From the NCBI GenBank assembly GCA_017882405.1, contig JADGPO010000072.1, positions 11,519 to 75,518 of the forward strand: a stretch of 64,000 nt of DNA, in the 5' to 3' direction. Shown piece by piece: positions 16,250-25,621 of the stretch (the first letter of the stretch is position 1; each line of letters begins with the position of its first letter). This stretch comes from Solirubrobacteraceae bacterium. Lineage in GTDB: Bacteria; Actinomycetota; Thermoleophilia; Solirubrobacterales; Solirubrobacteraceae. The notes below the pieces were generated by a model. The model saw nothing but the letters and a program-made list of their open reading frames with translations. It made no database searches and had not been told where the DNA came from. The position numbers were made by a program, and so were the translations under genes.

Positions 16250-17836
16250 CTAATAATGGTTCCAGTCGAAGGTCACGGTGGCGTGCGAGGGCAGCTCGTA
16301 AGTCGTATAGCGCCCCTTCCACTCCACCGCGAAGCGCACGTCGCTCGACGTGTTGTTGTAGGCGACGAGCACGAGGCTGCCGTCGGGGTTGCGGATCGCC
16401 ACGTCGTCGATGCCGTGGGACGCGCCGTAGTGATTGTGGCCCGTGCCGACGTAGTAGCTCACGAAGTGATTGGTCTTGACGCGCTGGGCGCCCGGTTTGA
16501 CGAAGCGGCCCACCTGACCCAGCTGGTAGTAGGGGAGGTTGTAGGTCACCTGGTGCGTCTGCGGGTCGATCGTCACGATGCCCCTGCAGTTTCCGCAGCC
16601 GTTGTTGGGCTTGTGCACAGGACCTCCCGACGGGTCCAGCGCCAGGTTCCACAGACCGACCGAGCTCGCCCAGTTGCGCATCGCCCCGATGACGATCTCC
16701 GACGCCGTGTACGGGGTCAGGTCGGTGGCGCACTCGCTGACCACCAGGCGCAGCCCCGGGTTGCCAGCGTGCAGCTGACCGAGCACGTAGGGGACGCCGC
16801 GATAACAATGCGTCGTGATGCCGTCGAGACCGCTCTTGCGCACATGGGACAGGCTGAGCACGTAGTCCGCAGCGCTGAGCGAGACCTCTCCTCCGAACAC
16901 CTTCGTGGGCAGCTTGGCCCGCTTCAGCGCGGGGCGCAGGTTCTGGGCGATCCACTTCGACTCGTTCTCGGCGGCGAACGACATCGACGGGTAGATCGCG
17001 GGCGCGCGCGGCTCGTTCTGGGGCGTCACCGCCTGGATCGGGATGCCCCGGCGCGCGTACGCCTGGACGAACTTGACGAAGTACTGCGCGAGCAGCGGCC
17101 AGTCACCGGGCAGCAGATGACCCGAGAAGCCGAGGTTGTTGAATGCGTCGTTCGTCTTCATCCACGGCGGGGGGCTCCACTCCGTGGCGATCACCTTCGT
17201 CGACGGGTTGATCTTCAGGACGTCGCGCATCGCGGGCACGATGTAGGCATCGTCATGCGCCACCGAGAAGTGAGCCAGGGTCGGGTCCGATTGGCCCGCC
17301 GGCAGGTCGTCGTAGGAATACGGCTGCCCGCCGACGGTGTAGTCCGATGCCCCGATCGGCAGGTGGACGACGCTCAGACCGGCCCCGCTCGGGCTGAACA
17401 GGTTGTTGAGGAGGCGTGCCTGCGTGCCGGGAGCCAGCTGCTGGTGGATCAGGTATGCCGAGGAGTCGGTCATCGCCCCGCCGATTCCCTGGATCCGCTG
17501 GTAGCGCACGGCGTCGTCGACATGGATGACCTGGACGCCGCGGGGGACCTTGCGGGTGAACAGGCGCCCGGGCATCGCCGAGAGGTGCCGAGACAAATCG
17601 TCGTCGGTCTCGACGACTTTGACCCTGAGATCCCAGGGAGCGAACTGCGAGGAGGCCGCGCTGCGGACCGCCACAGAGACGAACACGATCAGGCAGACCA
17701 GCACGAGCAACGCGCGCCGGCGCCGGCGCCGGTACACGGCGGGGGGCAACCGGCCCCCTGATCGCCGCGAGCGCTCCGCGCTGCGGGCCTGGGGCCGCAG
17801 CTGAGGCGCTGGTCGCTGGGGTGTCTCGAGGCTCAA
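16250..17836 (-). CDS. GH30-family glycoside hydrolase, membrane-anchored or secreted
   Basis: The product (up to 528 residues) has a basic N-terminus, a membrane segment (about residues 42-60) and a glucosylceramidase-like GH30 domain. Landmarks are IQGIGGAMTDSSAYLI, LPIGASDYTVGG, ATEWSPPPWMKTND, the acid/base Glu275 in TPQNEP and the nucleophile Glu368 in VVSECAT. A C-terminal beta domain ends WKGRYTTYELPSHATVTFDW. GH30 enzymes cleave beta-glucosidic or related linkages in glycolipids and polysaccharides. The start is uncertain: the TTG at 17836 lacks a clear ribosome site. It is divergent from the secreted protein at 18140. Confidence 0.85.
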   Translation of the reverse strand: MSLETPQRPAPQLRPQARSAERSRRSGGRLPPAVYRRRRRRALLVLVCLIVFVSVAVRSAASSQFAPWDLRVKVVETDDDLSRHLSAMPGRLFTRKVPRGVQVIHVDDAVRYQRIQGIGGAMTDSSAYLIHQQLAPGTQARLLNNLFSPSGAGLSVVHLPIGASDYTVGGQPYSYDDLPAGQSDPTLAHFSVAHDDAYIVPAMRDVLKINPSTKVIATEWSPPPWMKTNDAFNNLGFSGHLLPGDWPLLAQYFVKFVQAYARRGIPIQAVTPQNEPRAPAIYPSMSFAAENESKWIAQNLRPALKRAKLPTKVFGGEVSLSAADYVLSLSHVRKSGLDGITTHCYRGVPYVLGQLHAGNPGLRLVVSECATDLTPYTASEIVIGAMRNWASSVGLWNLALDPSGGPVHKPNNGCGNCRGIVTIDPQTHQVTYNLPYYQLGQVGRFVKPGAQRVKTNHFVSYYVGTGHNHYGASHGIDDVAIRNPDGSLVLVAYNNTSSDVRFAVEWKGRYTTYELPSHATVTFDWNHY

Positions 17837-17875
17837 GTCGGGAGAAGGGCCGGCTCATCCCTGCATCTGGCATCG

Positions 17876-17897
17876 GGATGGCCGAGACCGGCCATCC
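17876..17897. repeat. 9-bp perfect inverted repeat upstream of GH30
   Basis: GGATGGCCG and CGGCCATCC are separated by AGAC, about 40 bases before the GH30 start. It could be a repressor site or a hairpin in the GH30 leader. The rest of the 17837-18139 gap holds a larger hairpin (18081-18134) and no gene that I can recognise. Confidence 0.4.
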
Positions 17898-18080
17898 TCA
17901 AAGGAGCGGACGGCCATCCACTCCGCCGTCCCCGACGCTCCTCGATACACAGCCCGTACGCCCGACTGTGATCTAGACGTCACTCCGCCCGGGCACGATA
18001 GCGAGAACCACGGACGGCCGGATTGCGCTCGCCCGGTTTCCGGTCCGGCCGCCGGTGGCGCCCCCGGGCCGGCCGGTAAG

Positions 18081-18134
18081 CCTGGATCCACCGATCCTGG
18101 GCGGCGAGACGACCCCAGGATCGGCGGATCCAGG
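18081..18134. repeat. Long 21-bp stem-loop next to a start codon
   Basis: The arms 18081-18101 and 18114-18134 are complementary over 21 bases with one G/T-type mismatch and a 12-base loop. The right arm ends 5 bases before the GTG at 18140 and contains part of the only Shine-Dalgarno-like stretch (CCAGGG). In mRNA it could hide the ribosome site of the downstream gene; as DNA it could be a large operator or a mobile-element end. Confidence 0.6.
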
Positions 18135-18139
18135 GTAAG

Positions 18140-18862
18140 GTGCGCCCGGCGGTGGCACGCGCGCGCTTGCTGATAACCCTCGTCGTCATCCTCGTCCTGA
18201 CGGTCTCCACCGTCGGGGTGGCGCGCAAGCTGCACTCCTCCTCGCAGTCGGTCACCGAGACGCCGCTCAATGCCGGTGCCCCCACGGCACTGTCTTTGCG
18301 GACCACTTTCGATCGGTCCACGCACGGCGAGCTCACCGCGGTCGAGCTGGACCTGGCGCGCGGCTTTCAGCTCGATCCGCTTGCCGCCGACACCTGCTCG
18401 GATTCCCAGGCACGCGCCGGGAGCTGCCCACGGACCAGCACGGTCGGACAGGGCCAGGGGAAGATCGTGGTGCAGGGCAGGTACCTGCCCCGGACCCCCT
18501 ATGCGGTGAGTGCCACGTTCTACCTGGCCAAGCCGCGCCACTCCGGTGACATCGCCGGCCTGGTGCTCGACCTCTATGAGACCGAGTCAAAGCTCCACGC
18601 CACCATGCTCGGACGCGTGATGGCGCTCGGCCATGGTCCCTACGGCATCGCGCTGCGCTTCTCCCACACCGACACCGAGCTGCCCGCCGGCTACGACCTC
18701 AGCCTGCTGCAGCTGACGGCGGTGCTCCAGGCCCACCGTTCGGTCTATGACCTCCTGACCAACCCGGGCTCGTGCAAACGGCGGGGCTGGCCGGTGCAGC
18801 TGCTGATCGAGTCCGGCGGCCAGCCGCAGGTCTTGGACAGCACCGTCGCCTGCTCGGGATAG
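18140..18862 (+). CDS. Secreted protein of unknown function
   Basis: This 240-residue product begins with a clear signal/anchor segment (ARLLITLVVILVLTVSTVGV). The mature part contains ELTAVELDLARGFQLDPLAA, a disulfide-like pair around TCSDSQARAGSC, and KIVVQGRYLPRTPYAVSATF. Similar beta-rich exported proteins occur in Thermoleophilia but have no named function that I know. The GTG start is supported by the position of the signal peptide; the ribosome site lies in the adjacent hairpin. It is divergent from the GH30 gene. Confidence 0.7.
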   Translation: MRPAVARARLLITLVVILVLTVSTVGVARKLHSSSQSVTETPLNAGAPTALSLRTTFDRSTHGELTAVELDLARGFQLDPLAADTCSDSQARAGSCPRTSTVGQGQGKIVVQGRYLPRTPYAVSATFYLAKPRHSGDIAGLVLDLYETESKLHATMLGRVMALGHGPYGIALRFSHTDTELPAGYDLSLLQLTAVLQAHRSVYDLLTNPGSCKRRGWPVQLLIESGGQPQVLDSTVACSG

Positions 18863-18955
18863 GCCGGCCGTTTCCAGGGCGGTCAACACCCTGGGCCGCG
18901 TAGGCCGTCGTGCCCCTGAAGACGACGAGCCCTACCAGCCCAGTTCTAAGGGGTT

Positions 18956-19162
18956 CTAGGTGGGGTCTTCGGCGTCGGCCTCGCGGTCGGCCTGCTGCTG
19001 CTGCTCGAGCTTCTCACGCAGGTAGCTCGCCTTGTCGGCGCGGCGCAGGTGAGACTCGGCATCAGCCTCGGAGTGCGCCTGCGCCAGCGCCTCGCGCTCA
19101 GCGCCCTCCTGCGCGAGCTGTCGAAGCCTGAGCTTCTCGGTGGTCGGGTCGTCGCCAGACAC
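18956..19162 (-). CDS. Small charged helical protein
   Basis: This 68-residue frame starts GTG and reads MSGDDPTTEKLRLRQLAQEG and then alternating Glu/Ala/Arg heptads with a QQQQ run, predicting one long amphipathic coiled coil. It is very hydrophilic and has no cysteine. Its composition is unlike random high-GC translation. No strong ribosome site is seen. Function unknown. Confidence 0.5.
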   Translation of the reverse strand: MSGDDPTTEKLRLRQLAQEGAEREALAQAHSEADAESHLRRADKASYLREKLEQQQQADREADAEDPT

Positions 19163-19255
19163 GCTGCAGAAGATAGTCCGCCCGCACGACGGAGCTTGCG
19201 CTGGCGCTCGTAATCCTGATAAAGTTGGTCGAGTTAGTCTACTTTACTGATACTG

Positions 19256-20161
19256 ATGCGCGCCGACATTCACCAACACGTCTGGACCGAGCCGCTGCTC
19301 GACGCCCTCGCCGCTCGGCGGTTGGCGCCCTTCGTACGCCGCAGTGACGGGCTGACCGTGCTGCACTGCCCGGGCGAGCTGCCGTGCGTGATCGATGAGA
19401 CCGCCGAGTCCCCGGCCGCGCGCGCCCACCTCCTGCTGGCCGACCGGCTCGATCAGGCAATGGTGGCGATCTCGAGCCCGATCGGCATCGAGATGCTGGC
19501 GCCCGAGGCGGCCGGCGAGCTGATCGCCGCCCACCTCGACGGGGTGCTGGCGCTCGGCGAGTCGTTCCTCGCCTGGGGGCCGATCCCGGTCCGCGCGCCC
19601 GATACGGCCGCCGTCGACAAGGTGCTGGCGCGCGGCTGCATCGGCGTCTCGGTGCCGGCGGCGGCGCTCGTCGACCGCGCGGCGCTTGCCGACCTTCTGC
19701 CGGTGCTCGAGCACGTCCAGTCGTGCGGCGTCCCGCTGTTCGTGCATCCCGGCGGCTTCGCGTCGCGCGAGGCCTGCCTGGACGAACCGCTGTGGTGGAC
19801 CGCCCTGACCGACTACGTATCCCAGATGCAGGCCGCGTGGCTGACCTTCGCCACGTTCGCGCGACGCGAGCTGCCGCACCTGCGGGTGGTGTTCGCGATG
19901 CTCGCCGGGGGCGCCCCACTGCTCGCCGAGCGCCTGATCGCCCGCGGCGGTCCCGCGATCGACCTGCGCGATCCGCTGACCTTTTATGACACGTCGAGCT
20001 ACGGGCCGATGATCGTCGAGGCGATGGCGCGCTGGGTGGGTCCCGCTCAGCTCGTGTACGGCTCGGATCGCCCGGTGATCGAGCCGGTGCCGACCGGCCG
20101 AGAGGTGGAGCTGATGAACAACGCCACGCAGCTGCTGACGTCCTCGAGGGCACTCGTATGA
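19256..20161 (+). CDS. Amidohydrolase-2 family protein
   Basis: This 301-residue TIM-barrel hydrolase starts MRADIHQHVW, giving the HxH metal-binding motif. It continues with a conserved His in PLFVHPGGFA and an Asp in VYGSDRPVIEP, the amidohydrolase-2 (ACMSD-like) pattern. It probably acts on a small carboxylate or sulfur-containing metabolite. It is the first gene of a plus-strand group: its stop overlaps the ATG of the cysteine dioxygenase-like gene (ATGA). The 5' region is AT-richer than average and contains a TCGAGTTAGT element discussed in the findings. Confidence 0.82.
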   Translation: MRADIHQHVWTEPLLDALAARRLAPFVRRSDGLTVLHCPGELPCVIDETAESPAARAHLLLADRLDQAMVAISSPIGIEMLAPEAAGELIAAHLDGVLALGESFLAWGPIPVRAPDTAAVDKVLARGCIGVSVPAAALVDRAALADLLPVLEHVQSCGVPLFVHPGGFASREACLDEPLWWTALTDYVSQMQAAWLTFATFARRELPHLRVVFAMLAGGAPLLAERLIARGGPAIDLRDPLTFYDTSSYGPMIVEAMARWVGPAQLVYGSDRPVIEPVPTGREVELMNNATQLLTSSRALV

Positions 20162-20637
20162 GCCTCTCGAACGACGAGCTCGAGCGCTTCGCCGACGCCC
20201 TGGCGGCCGCGCCGGAGCGCTGGCGCCATCTGGTGCGCCACGACGACACCCGGGTGTACGAGCAGATCTGGGATGACGAGGACGTCAACGCCTGGCTGAT
20301 CTGCTGGAGCGAGGACTCCGATACGGGCTTTCACGACCACGACGACTCGGCCGCCGGGATCACCGTGGTCTCGGGCAGCGTACGAGAGGACAGGCTCACC
20401 CTGGGTGGGGTGGGCGGGGCCAATTTGCGGGAGCTCGGAGCCGGTACCACGTTCACCGTGCCGCCGACCGCGATCCACCGGGTGCTGCACGCCGGTGAGG
20501 GCCCGGCGGTGACGATCCACGCCTACTCGCCGCCGCTGCGGCGGATGGGAGCCTATCGGGTCGGCGCCCACGGCGAGCTGGAGCGCGAGTCCCAGCCGTT
20601 CGAGCGCGAGCTGGGCGCTGGGCTGGCGCTCGCCTGA
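20158..20637 (+). CDS. Cysteine dioxygenase-type cupin
   Basis: The 159-residue cupin has the non-haem iron ligands of type I cysteine dioxygenases: HDHD (His59, His61) in GFHDHDDSAAGITVVSG and His107 in AIHRVLHAG, then VTIHAYSPPL. It is predicted to oxidise the thiol of cysteine or a related thiol such as 3-mercaptopropionate to a sulfinate. It is translationally coupled to the amidohydrolase. The Cys-Tyr crosslink of animal enzymes is not evident, which favours a bacterial thiol dioxygenase of broader specificity. Confidence 0.85.
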   Translation: MSLSNDELERFADALAAAPERWRHLVRHDDTRVYEQIWDDEDVNAWLICWSEDSDTGFHDHDDSAAGITVVSGSVREDRLTLGGVGGANLRELGAGTTFTVPPTAIHRVLHAGEGPAVTIHAYSPPLRRMGAYRVGAHGELERESQPFERELGAGLALA

Positions 20638-20667
20638 GTTAGGCGATCAGCTAGCGTCCGCGTCAGG

Positions 20668-20985
20668 ATGGTCGGACGCTACGTGAAGATGGCCGCGCGC
20701 CCCGGTCAGGGTGACGTTCTGGCGCAGCTGATGCTCGAGGTGGCGCGCTCGCTGCACGGCACCGACGGCTGCATCCTGTACGCGATCAACCGCGTCGACG
20801 ACGACCCCGAGGCGATCTGGGTGACCGAGCTGTGGCGTGACCAGGGGGCGGTCGACGCCTCGCTGGCCGTCCTGCAGACCGACGCCGGCCAGGCACGCCT
20901 CGGCGAGGTGATGGCCCTCCTGGAGGGCCCGCCCGAGCGGATCGACCTGCAGCCGCTCGGGGGCGTCGGACTACCGGAGTCCTGA
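20668..20985 (+). CDS. Antibiotic-biosynthesis-monooxygenase-type protein
   Basis: This 105-residue dimeric alpha-beta barrel protein of the ABM/YgiN type reads YVKMAARPGQGDVLAQLMLE at the N-terminus and WVTELWRDQGAVDASLAV in the middle. Family members are small quinone or polyketide monooxygenases or haem-degrading enzymes; none can be singled out here. It follows the thiol dioxygenase by 30 bases and precedes fdhD by 37, so it probably shares their transcript. Confidence 0.78.
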   Translation: MVGRYVKMAARPGQGDVLAQLMLEVARSLHGTDGCILYAINRVDDDPEAIWVTELWRDQGAVDASLAVLQTDAGQARLGEVMALLEGPPERIDLQPLGGVGLPES

Positions 20986-21022
20986 GGCGGCCAACCTGTA
21001 CAAGCACTTCGATCACGACGGC

Positions 21023-21733
21023 GTGTCGGACGTGGTGGCGATCGAGGAGCCGCTCGAGATCCGAGTCGACGGGTCGGCGCTGGCCGTGACGATGCGGACC
21101 CCGGGCCACGACGAGGAGCTGGCGCTGGGCTTTCTGTACGGCGAGGGGCTGATCGACGAGCCGCGCCCCGCCGGTCTGACCGATGACCTCGCCAACAACA
21201 TCGTCGAGGTGCGCGGCCCGCTGTCGCGCGACCCCGGCGAGCGGCGCTTCTACACGACCTCGTCGTGCGGGGTGTGCGGCAAGGGAGCGCTGGAGGAGGT
21301 CGCCGTGCACAGCGCCCCGCTGTCGGCCGGACCGACGATCGCTCGCGCGCTGGCGGCCGACCTCCCGTCCCGGCTCGAGCAGCCGACGTTCGAGAGCACC
21401 GGCGGCGTGCACGCCACCGGGCTGTTCGACGCCCGCGGCGAGCTGCTCTACACGCGCGAGGACGTGGGACGCCACAACGCGATGGACAAGGTGATCGGCC
21501 GGGCGCTGGTCGACGGGCTGGTGCCGCTGACCGACCGAGTGCTGTGCGTCAGCGGTCGGCTGTCGTTCGAGCTCGTGCAGAAGGCCGCTGTGGCCGGCGC
21601 GCCGATCCTGATCGGCGTGGGCGCACCCAGCTCGCTGGCGATCGAGCTGGCGCAGGACCGCGGGCTCACGCTGTGCGGCTTTGCCCGGCACGGCCGGCTG
21701 AACGTCTACACCCGCCCCGAGCGGATCGTCTAG
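21023..21733 (+). CDS. fdhD: Formate dehydrogenase accessory sulfurtransferase
   Basis: FdhD transfers sulfur from a cysteine desulfurase to the Mo/W-bisMGD cofactor, which formate dehydrogenases need for activity. The sequence has the EEPLEIRVDG start, TPGHDEELALGFLYGEGLI, the mobile-sulfur motif SSCGVCG (Cys82 and Cys85), REDVGRHNAMDKVIG and RLSFELVQKA. The GTG at 21023 is the nominal start, but the frame stays open upstream through the end of the previous gene, so a slightly longer N-terminus is possible. No formate dehydrogenase is in the window. The final codon overlaps the stop of the convergent aminotransferase. Confidence 0.92.
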   Translation: MSDVVAIEEPLEIRVDGSALAVTMRTPGHDEELALGFLYGEGLIDEPRPAGLTDDLANNIVEVRGPLSRDPGERRFYTTSSCGVCGKGALEEVAVHSAPLSAGPTIARALAADLPSRLEQPTFESTGGVHATGLFDARGELLYTREDVGRHNAMDKVIGRALVDGLVPLTDRVLCVSGRLSFELVQKAAVAGAPILIGVGAPSSLAIELAQDRGLTLCGFARHGRLNVYTRPERIV

Positions 21734-22839
21734 CTGGGGGCCAGCTCGGCCAGCCGCGCGATCTCGTCCTCCGAGGACCACGCGCCGACCGACACGCGCA
21801 CGAGGCCGTGGGTCGGGATGCTGCGCACCACGAACCCCTCCTCCGCCAGGCGTGCCACCTCGGCCTCGGCGTCAGCGACCTTCCACGCCACCAGCGTGGA
21901 GCGCCCGCGGGGGCCGACCTCGAGCCCCCTGTCGGCCAGCTGCTCGGCCAGGCCGGCGGCGAGGCCGGCGGCGCGGGAGTGCACCCACTCCCAACCGGCG
22001 TCCTCCAGCACGCCCAGCGAGGCCAGCGCCCAGGCGCTGCGCATCCCCGGCGGAAAGCCGTGGTCCAGGCGGGCGGCATCCTGCGCCGGCGCGGACTCCA
22101 GGGCGTTCTTGGGATCGGCGACCGCCATGTACCCGGGCCAGGGGGTGGTCAGCTGGTCGAGCTGGTCGCGGCGCACGTACAGCGCGCCGCTGCCCTCCGG
22201 CCCGCAGAGCCACTTCTGTCCCGAGCCGGCGTAGAACGCGCAGCCCAGCGCCTGCACGTCGACGGGCACAGCGCCGATGCTCTGGGCGGCGTCCAGCAGG
22301 AACGGGACGCCGGTGGCGGTCAGCGCGGCACAGTCGACGATCTGGCCGCTCACCCAGGAGACGTGCGAGACCGCCACCAGCCGGGTGTCCGGCGTGACCG
22401 CGTCGGCGATCTCGGAGAACGGAAGGACCCGCACGTTGACGCCTGCGTTGCGCTTCAGCCGTCCCAGCGGAGCCAGCAGGCCGGGGTGCTCCTCGTCGGA
22501 GGTGATCACCTCGTCGCCGTCGCGCAGGTCCAGGCCCGAGAGGATCGTGTTGACGCCGTCGGTGGTGGAGCCGGTGAGCGCCACGTCCGTGGGGTCGGCG
22601 TTGAGCACCCGCGCGTAGCCCTGTCGCAGCTCGGCGGCCAGCTCTTTGACGGAGGTCATGTAGTCCATCCCGCAGCGTCCCCCCTGCAGCTCGACGGCGA
22701 TCCGCTCGCGGACCGCGTCGGCGGCCTGGCGCGGCAGCGGGCCCTCGGTACCGGCGTTCAGGTAGGACTTCTTCTGAAAGACGGGGAACTGCTCGCGGAA
22801 GGCGGCGGCGTCAGTCACGAGATCCCGGCCTTGCGACAT
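21730..22839 (-). CDS. Class V PLP aminotransferase/desulfurase-like protein
   Basis: The 369-residue fold-type I enzyme has the features of the isopenicillin-N epimerase/cysteine-desulfurase-like branch. These are QKKSYLNAGTEGPLPRQAA near the start, ALTGSTTDGVN (phosphate loop), DEVITSDEEHPG, VSHVSWVSGQIVD, the PLP lysine in AGSGQKWLCGPEGSG and a C-terminal LVRVSVGAWSS. Substrate is unknown. The ATG at 22837-22839 overlaps the end of the upstream membrane protein by 25 bp, pointing to coupled translation. Sitting opposite fdhD, a sulfur-donor role is conceivable but unproven. Confidence 0.85.
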   Translation of the reverse strand: MSQGRDLVTDAAAFREQFPVFQKKSYLNAGTEGPLPRQAADAVRERIAVELQGGRCGMDYMTSVKELAAELRQGYARVLNADPTDVALTGSTTDGVNTILSGLDLRDGDEVITSDEEHPGLLAPLGRLKRNAGVNVRVLPFSEIADAVTPDTRLVAVSHVSWVSGQIVDCAALTATGVPFLLDAAQSIGAVPVDVQALGCAFYAGSGQKWLCGPEGSGALYVRRDQLDQLTTPWPGYMAVADPKNALESAPAQDAARLDHGFPPGMRSAWALASLGVLEDAGWEWVHSRAAGLAAGLAEQLADRGLEVGPRGRSTLVAWKVADAEAEVARLAEEGFVVRSIPTHGLVRVSVGAWSSEDEIARLAELAPS

Positions 22840-23132
22840 TCGCGAGCCACGGCGTCGCCGGCGGCGCCGGTGAGGCCCTGCTTGTGAGCGCCCGCGCAGA
22901 ACTGCCGCGCGGCCTGGCCGCAGGAGTGGAAGGTCTGGCCGCCGATCGAGTAGCCCAGCGAGACCGAGACGCACCCGTGACCGGACTTCTGGTCGGCGGT
23001 GGCCAGCGAGATCACCAAGACCACCAATATCGCCAGCACGACCCCGAGCACGCCACCGATCATGCCCTTCTCACGGCGGGTCAACGCCCGGCGCTGGCGA
23101 ATCTGCTGCGCGTGCCCCGGGGGGAGGATCAT
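22815..23132 (-). CDS. Small single-pass membrane protein with cysteines
   Basis: The 105-residue protein has a basic cytoplasmic start (ALTRREKGMIGG), one membrane helix (VLGVVLAILVVLVISLATAD) and a short exported domain with four cysteines (GHGCVSV, HSCGQ, QFCAG, ARECRK), which probably form two disulfides. No family recognised. It overlaps the start of the aminotransferase gene by 25 bp and is probably co-transcribed with it. Confidence 0.68.
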   Translation of the reverse strand: MILPPGHAQQIRQRRALTRREKGMIGGVLGVVLAILVVLVISLATADQKSGHGCVSVSLGYSIGGQTFHSCGQAARQFCAGAHKQGLTGAAGDAVARECRKAGIS

Positions 23133-23154
23133 CTTCGCCGAGTCTAGGCAACGG

Positions 23155-23185
23155 CGGTGCCGGGGCCACGCAGACCCCGGCACCG
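23155..23185 (-). terminator. Perfect 11-bp GC hairpin
   Basis: CGGTGCCGGGG (23155-23165) and CCCCGGCACCG (23175-23185) pair perfectly around a 9-base loop. It lies 15 bases beyond the stop of the peptidase remnant on the minus strand and upstream of the next gene, so it is probably the preserved terminator of the lost peptidase gene. Confidence 0.6.
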
Positions 23186-23200
23186 CGATGCCAGGGATGG

Positions 23201-23269
23201 CTAGAAGCCGCCGATGCCGTTCGGCGTGCCCAGACCCGTCGTACCGTCGTAGCCGGCCTCGGCCGTGCA
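23201..23269 (-). pseudogene. Sedolisin/subtilisin-type peptidase, C-terminal scrap
   Basis: Twenty-two codons read CTAEAGYDGTTGLGTPNGIG, then GF and a stop. This is the characteristic end of S53/S8 secreted peptidases (GYDxxTGLGTPNG). Nothing else of the roughly 400-residue enzyme remains upstream; the acyl-CoA synthetase gene ends 40 bases away. It is a deletion scar. Confidence 0.5.
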
Positions 23270-23308
23270 AGTAGCCCGCGAACGGCGGGCCGAATGCGGG
23301 CGTGTCGG

Positions 23309-25084
<1,776 letters not shown>

Positions 25085-25169
25085 TTCTACGATCGTCCGC
25101 TCCTCACAGGGAGCGGCAGCCTAGCGCGATCCGGGGTTCGCCGCCCGCAATACGGGTACCAGCACTCCG

Positions 25170-25484
25170 ATGTCCGGTTCTTTGGTCCTCCTCCCGCTCC
25201 GCCTGGGGCTGCGCGCCACCGGGCTGGTGGTGCGCGGCGCCCGCGAGATCGTCGAGCGCGTCGCCGGACTCGCCGGCCTGGCGTCCGACGAATCGCGGTC
25301 GCCGGGTTTCGACTCCGCCCCCACTGCGCCGCCCACCCGGACCGAGCCGCCCGCGCGGCCGACTCAGACCCAGACGGCCGGTGAGCCGCCCTTGAACCAA
25401 AGCGAGGCGGTCGACTACGACGCACCCTCGGAGGCGGAGCCCGTGCACGTCGACGAGGGCAGCGAGCTGGCCCGCCGCCGCTGA
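25170..25484 (+). CDS. Small protein of unknown function
   Basis: The 104-residue frame begins MSGSLVLLPLRLGLRATGLV with an amphipathic helix and ends with an acidic/Pro-rich tail (EAEPVHVDEGSELARRR). A similar tail with VHVDEG occurs in small proteins of this class as I recall them, but I know no function. It is divergent from the acyl-CoA synthetase gene, 85 bases away. Composition is coding-like. Confidence 0.5.
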   Translation: MSGSLVLLPLRLGLRATGLVVRGAREIVERVAGLAGLASDESRSPGFDSAPTAPPTRTEPPARPTQTQTAGEPPLNQSEAVDYDAPSEAEPVHVDEGSELARRR

Positions 25485-25621
25485 GCTACGCCCCGGGGCG
25501 ACCGCCGCCCTGCAGAACCAGCCTGCTGGCAGCGCTGCTGATGCCCCTGGGCGGCGAGGCGCCCGGCAGCGCACGCCGGTCACACGCCGAGACGGGTGCC
25601 CACTTCCGCTCGCGCTGAACC

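Noticed and set aside
16256..17761. 501-codon plus-strand frame opposite GH30
   Set aside because: Arg/Val/His-rich shadow with no recognisable domain; GH30 catalytic motifs lie on the minus strand.
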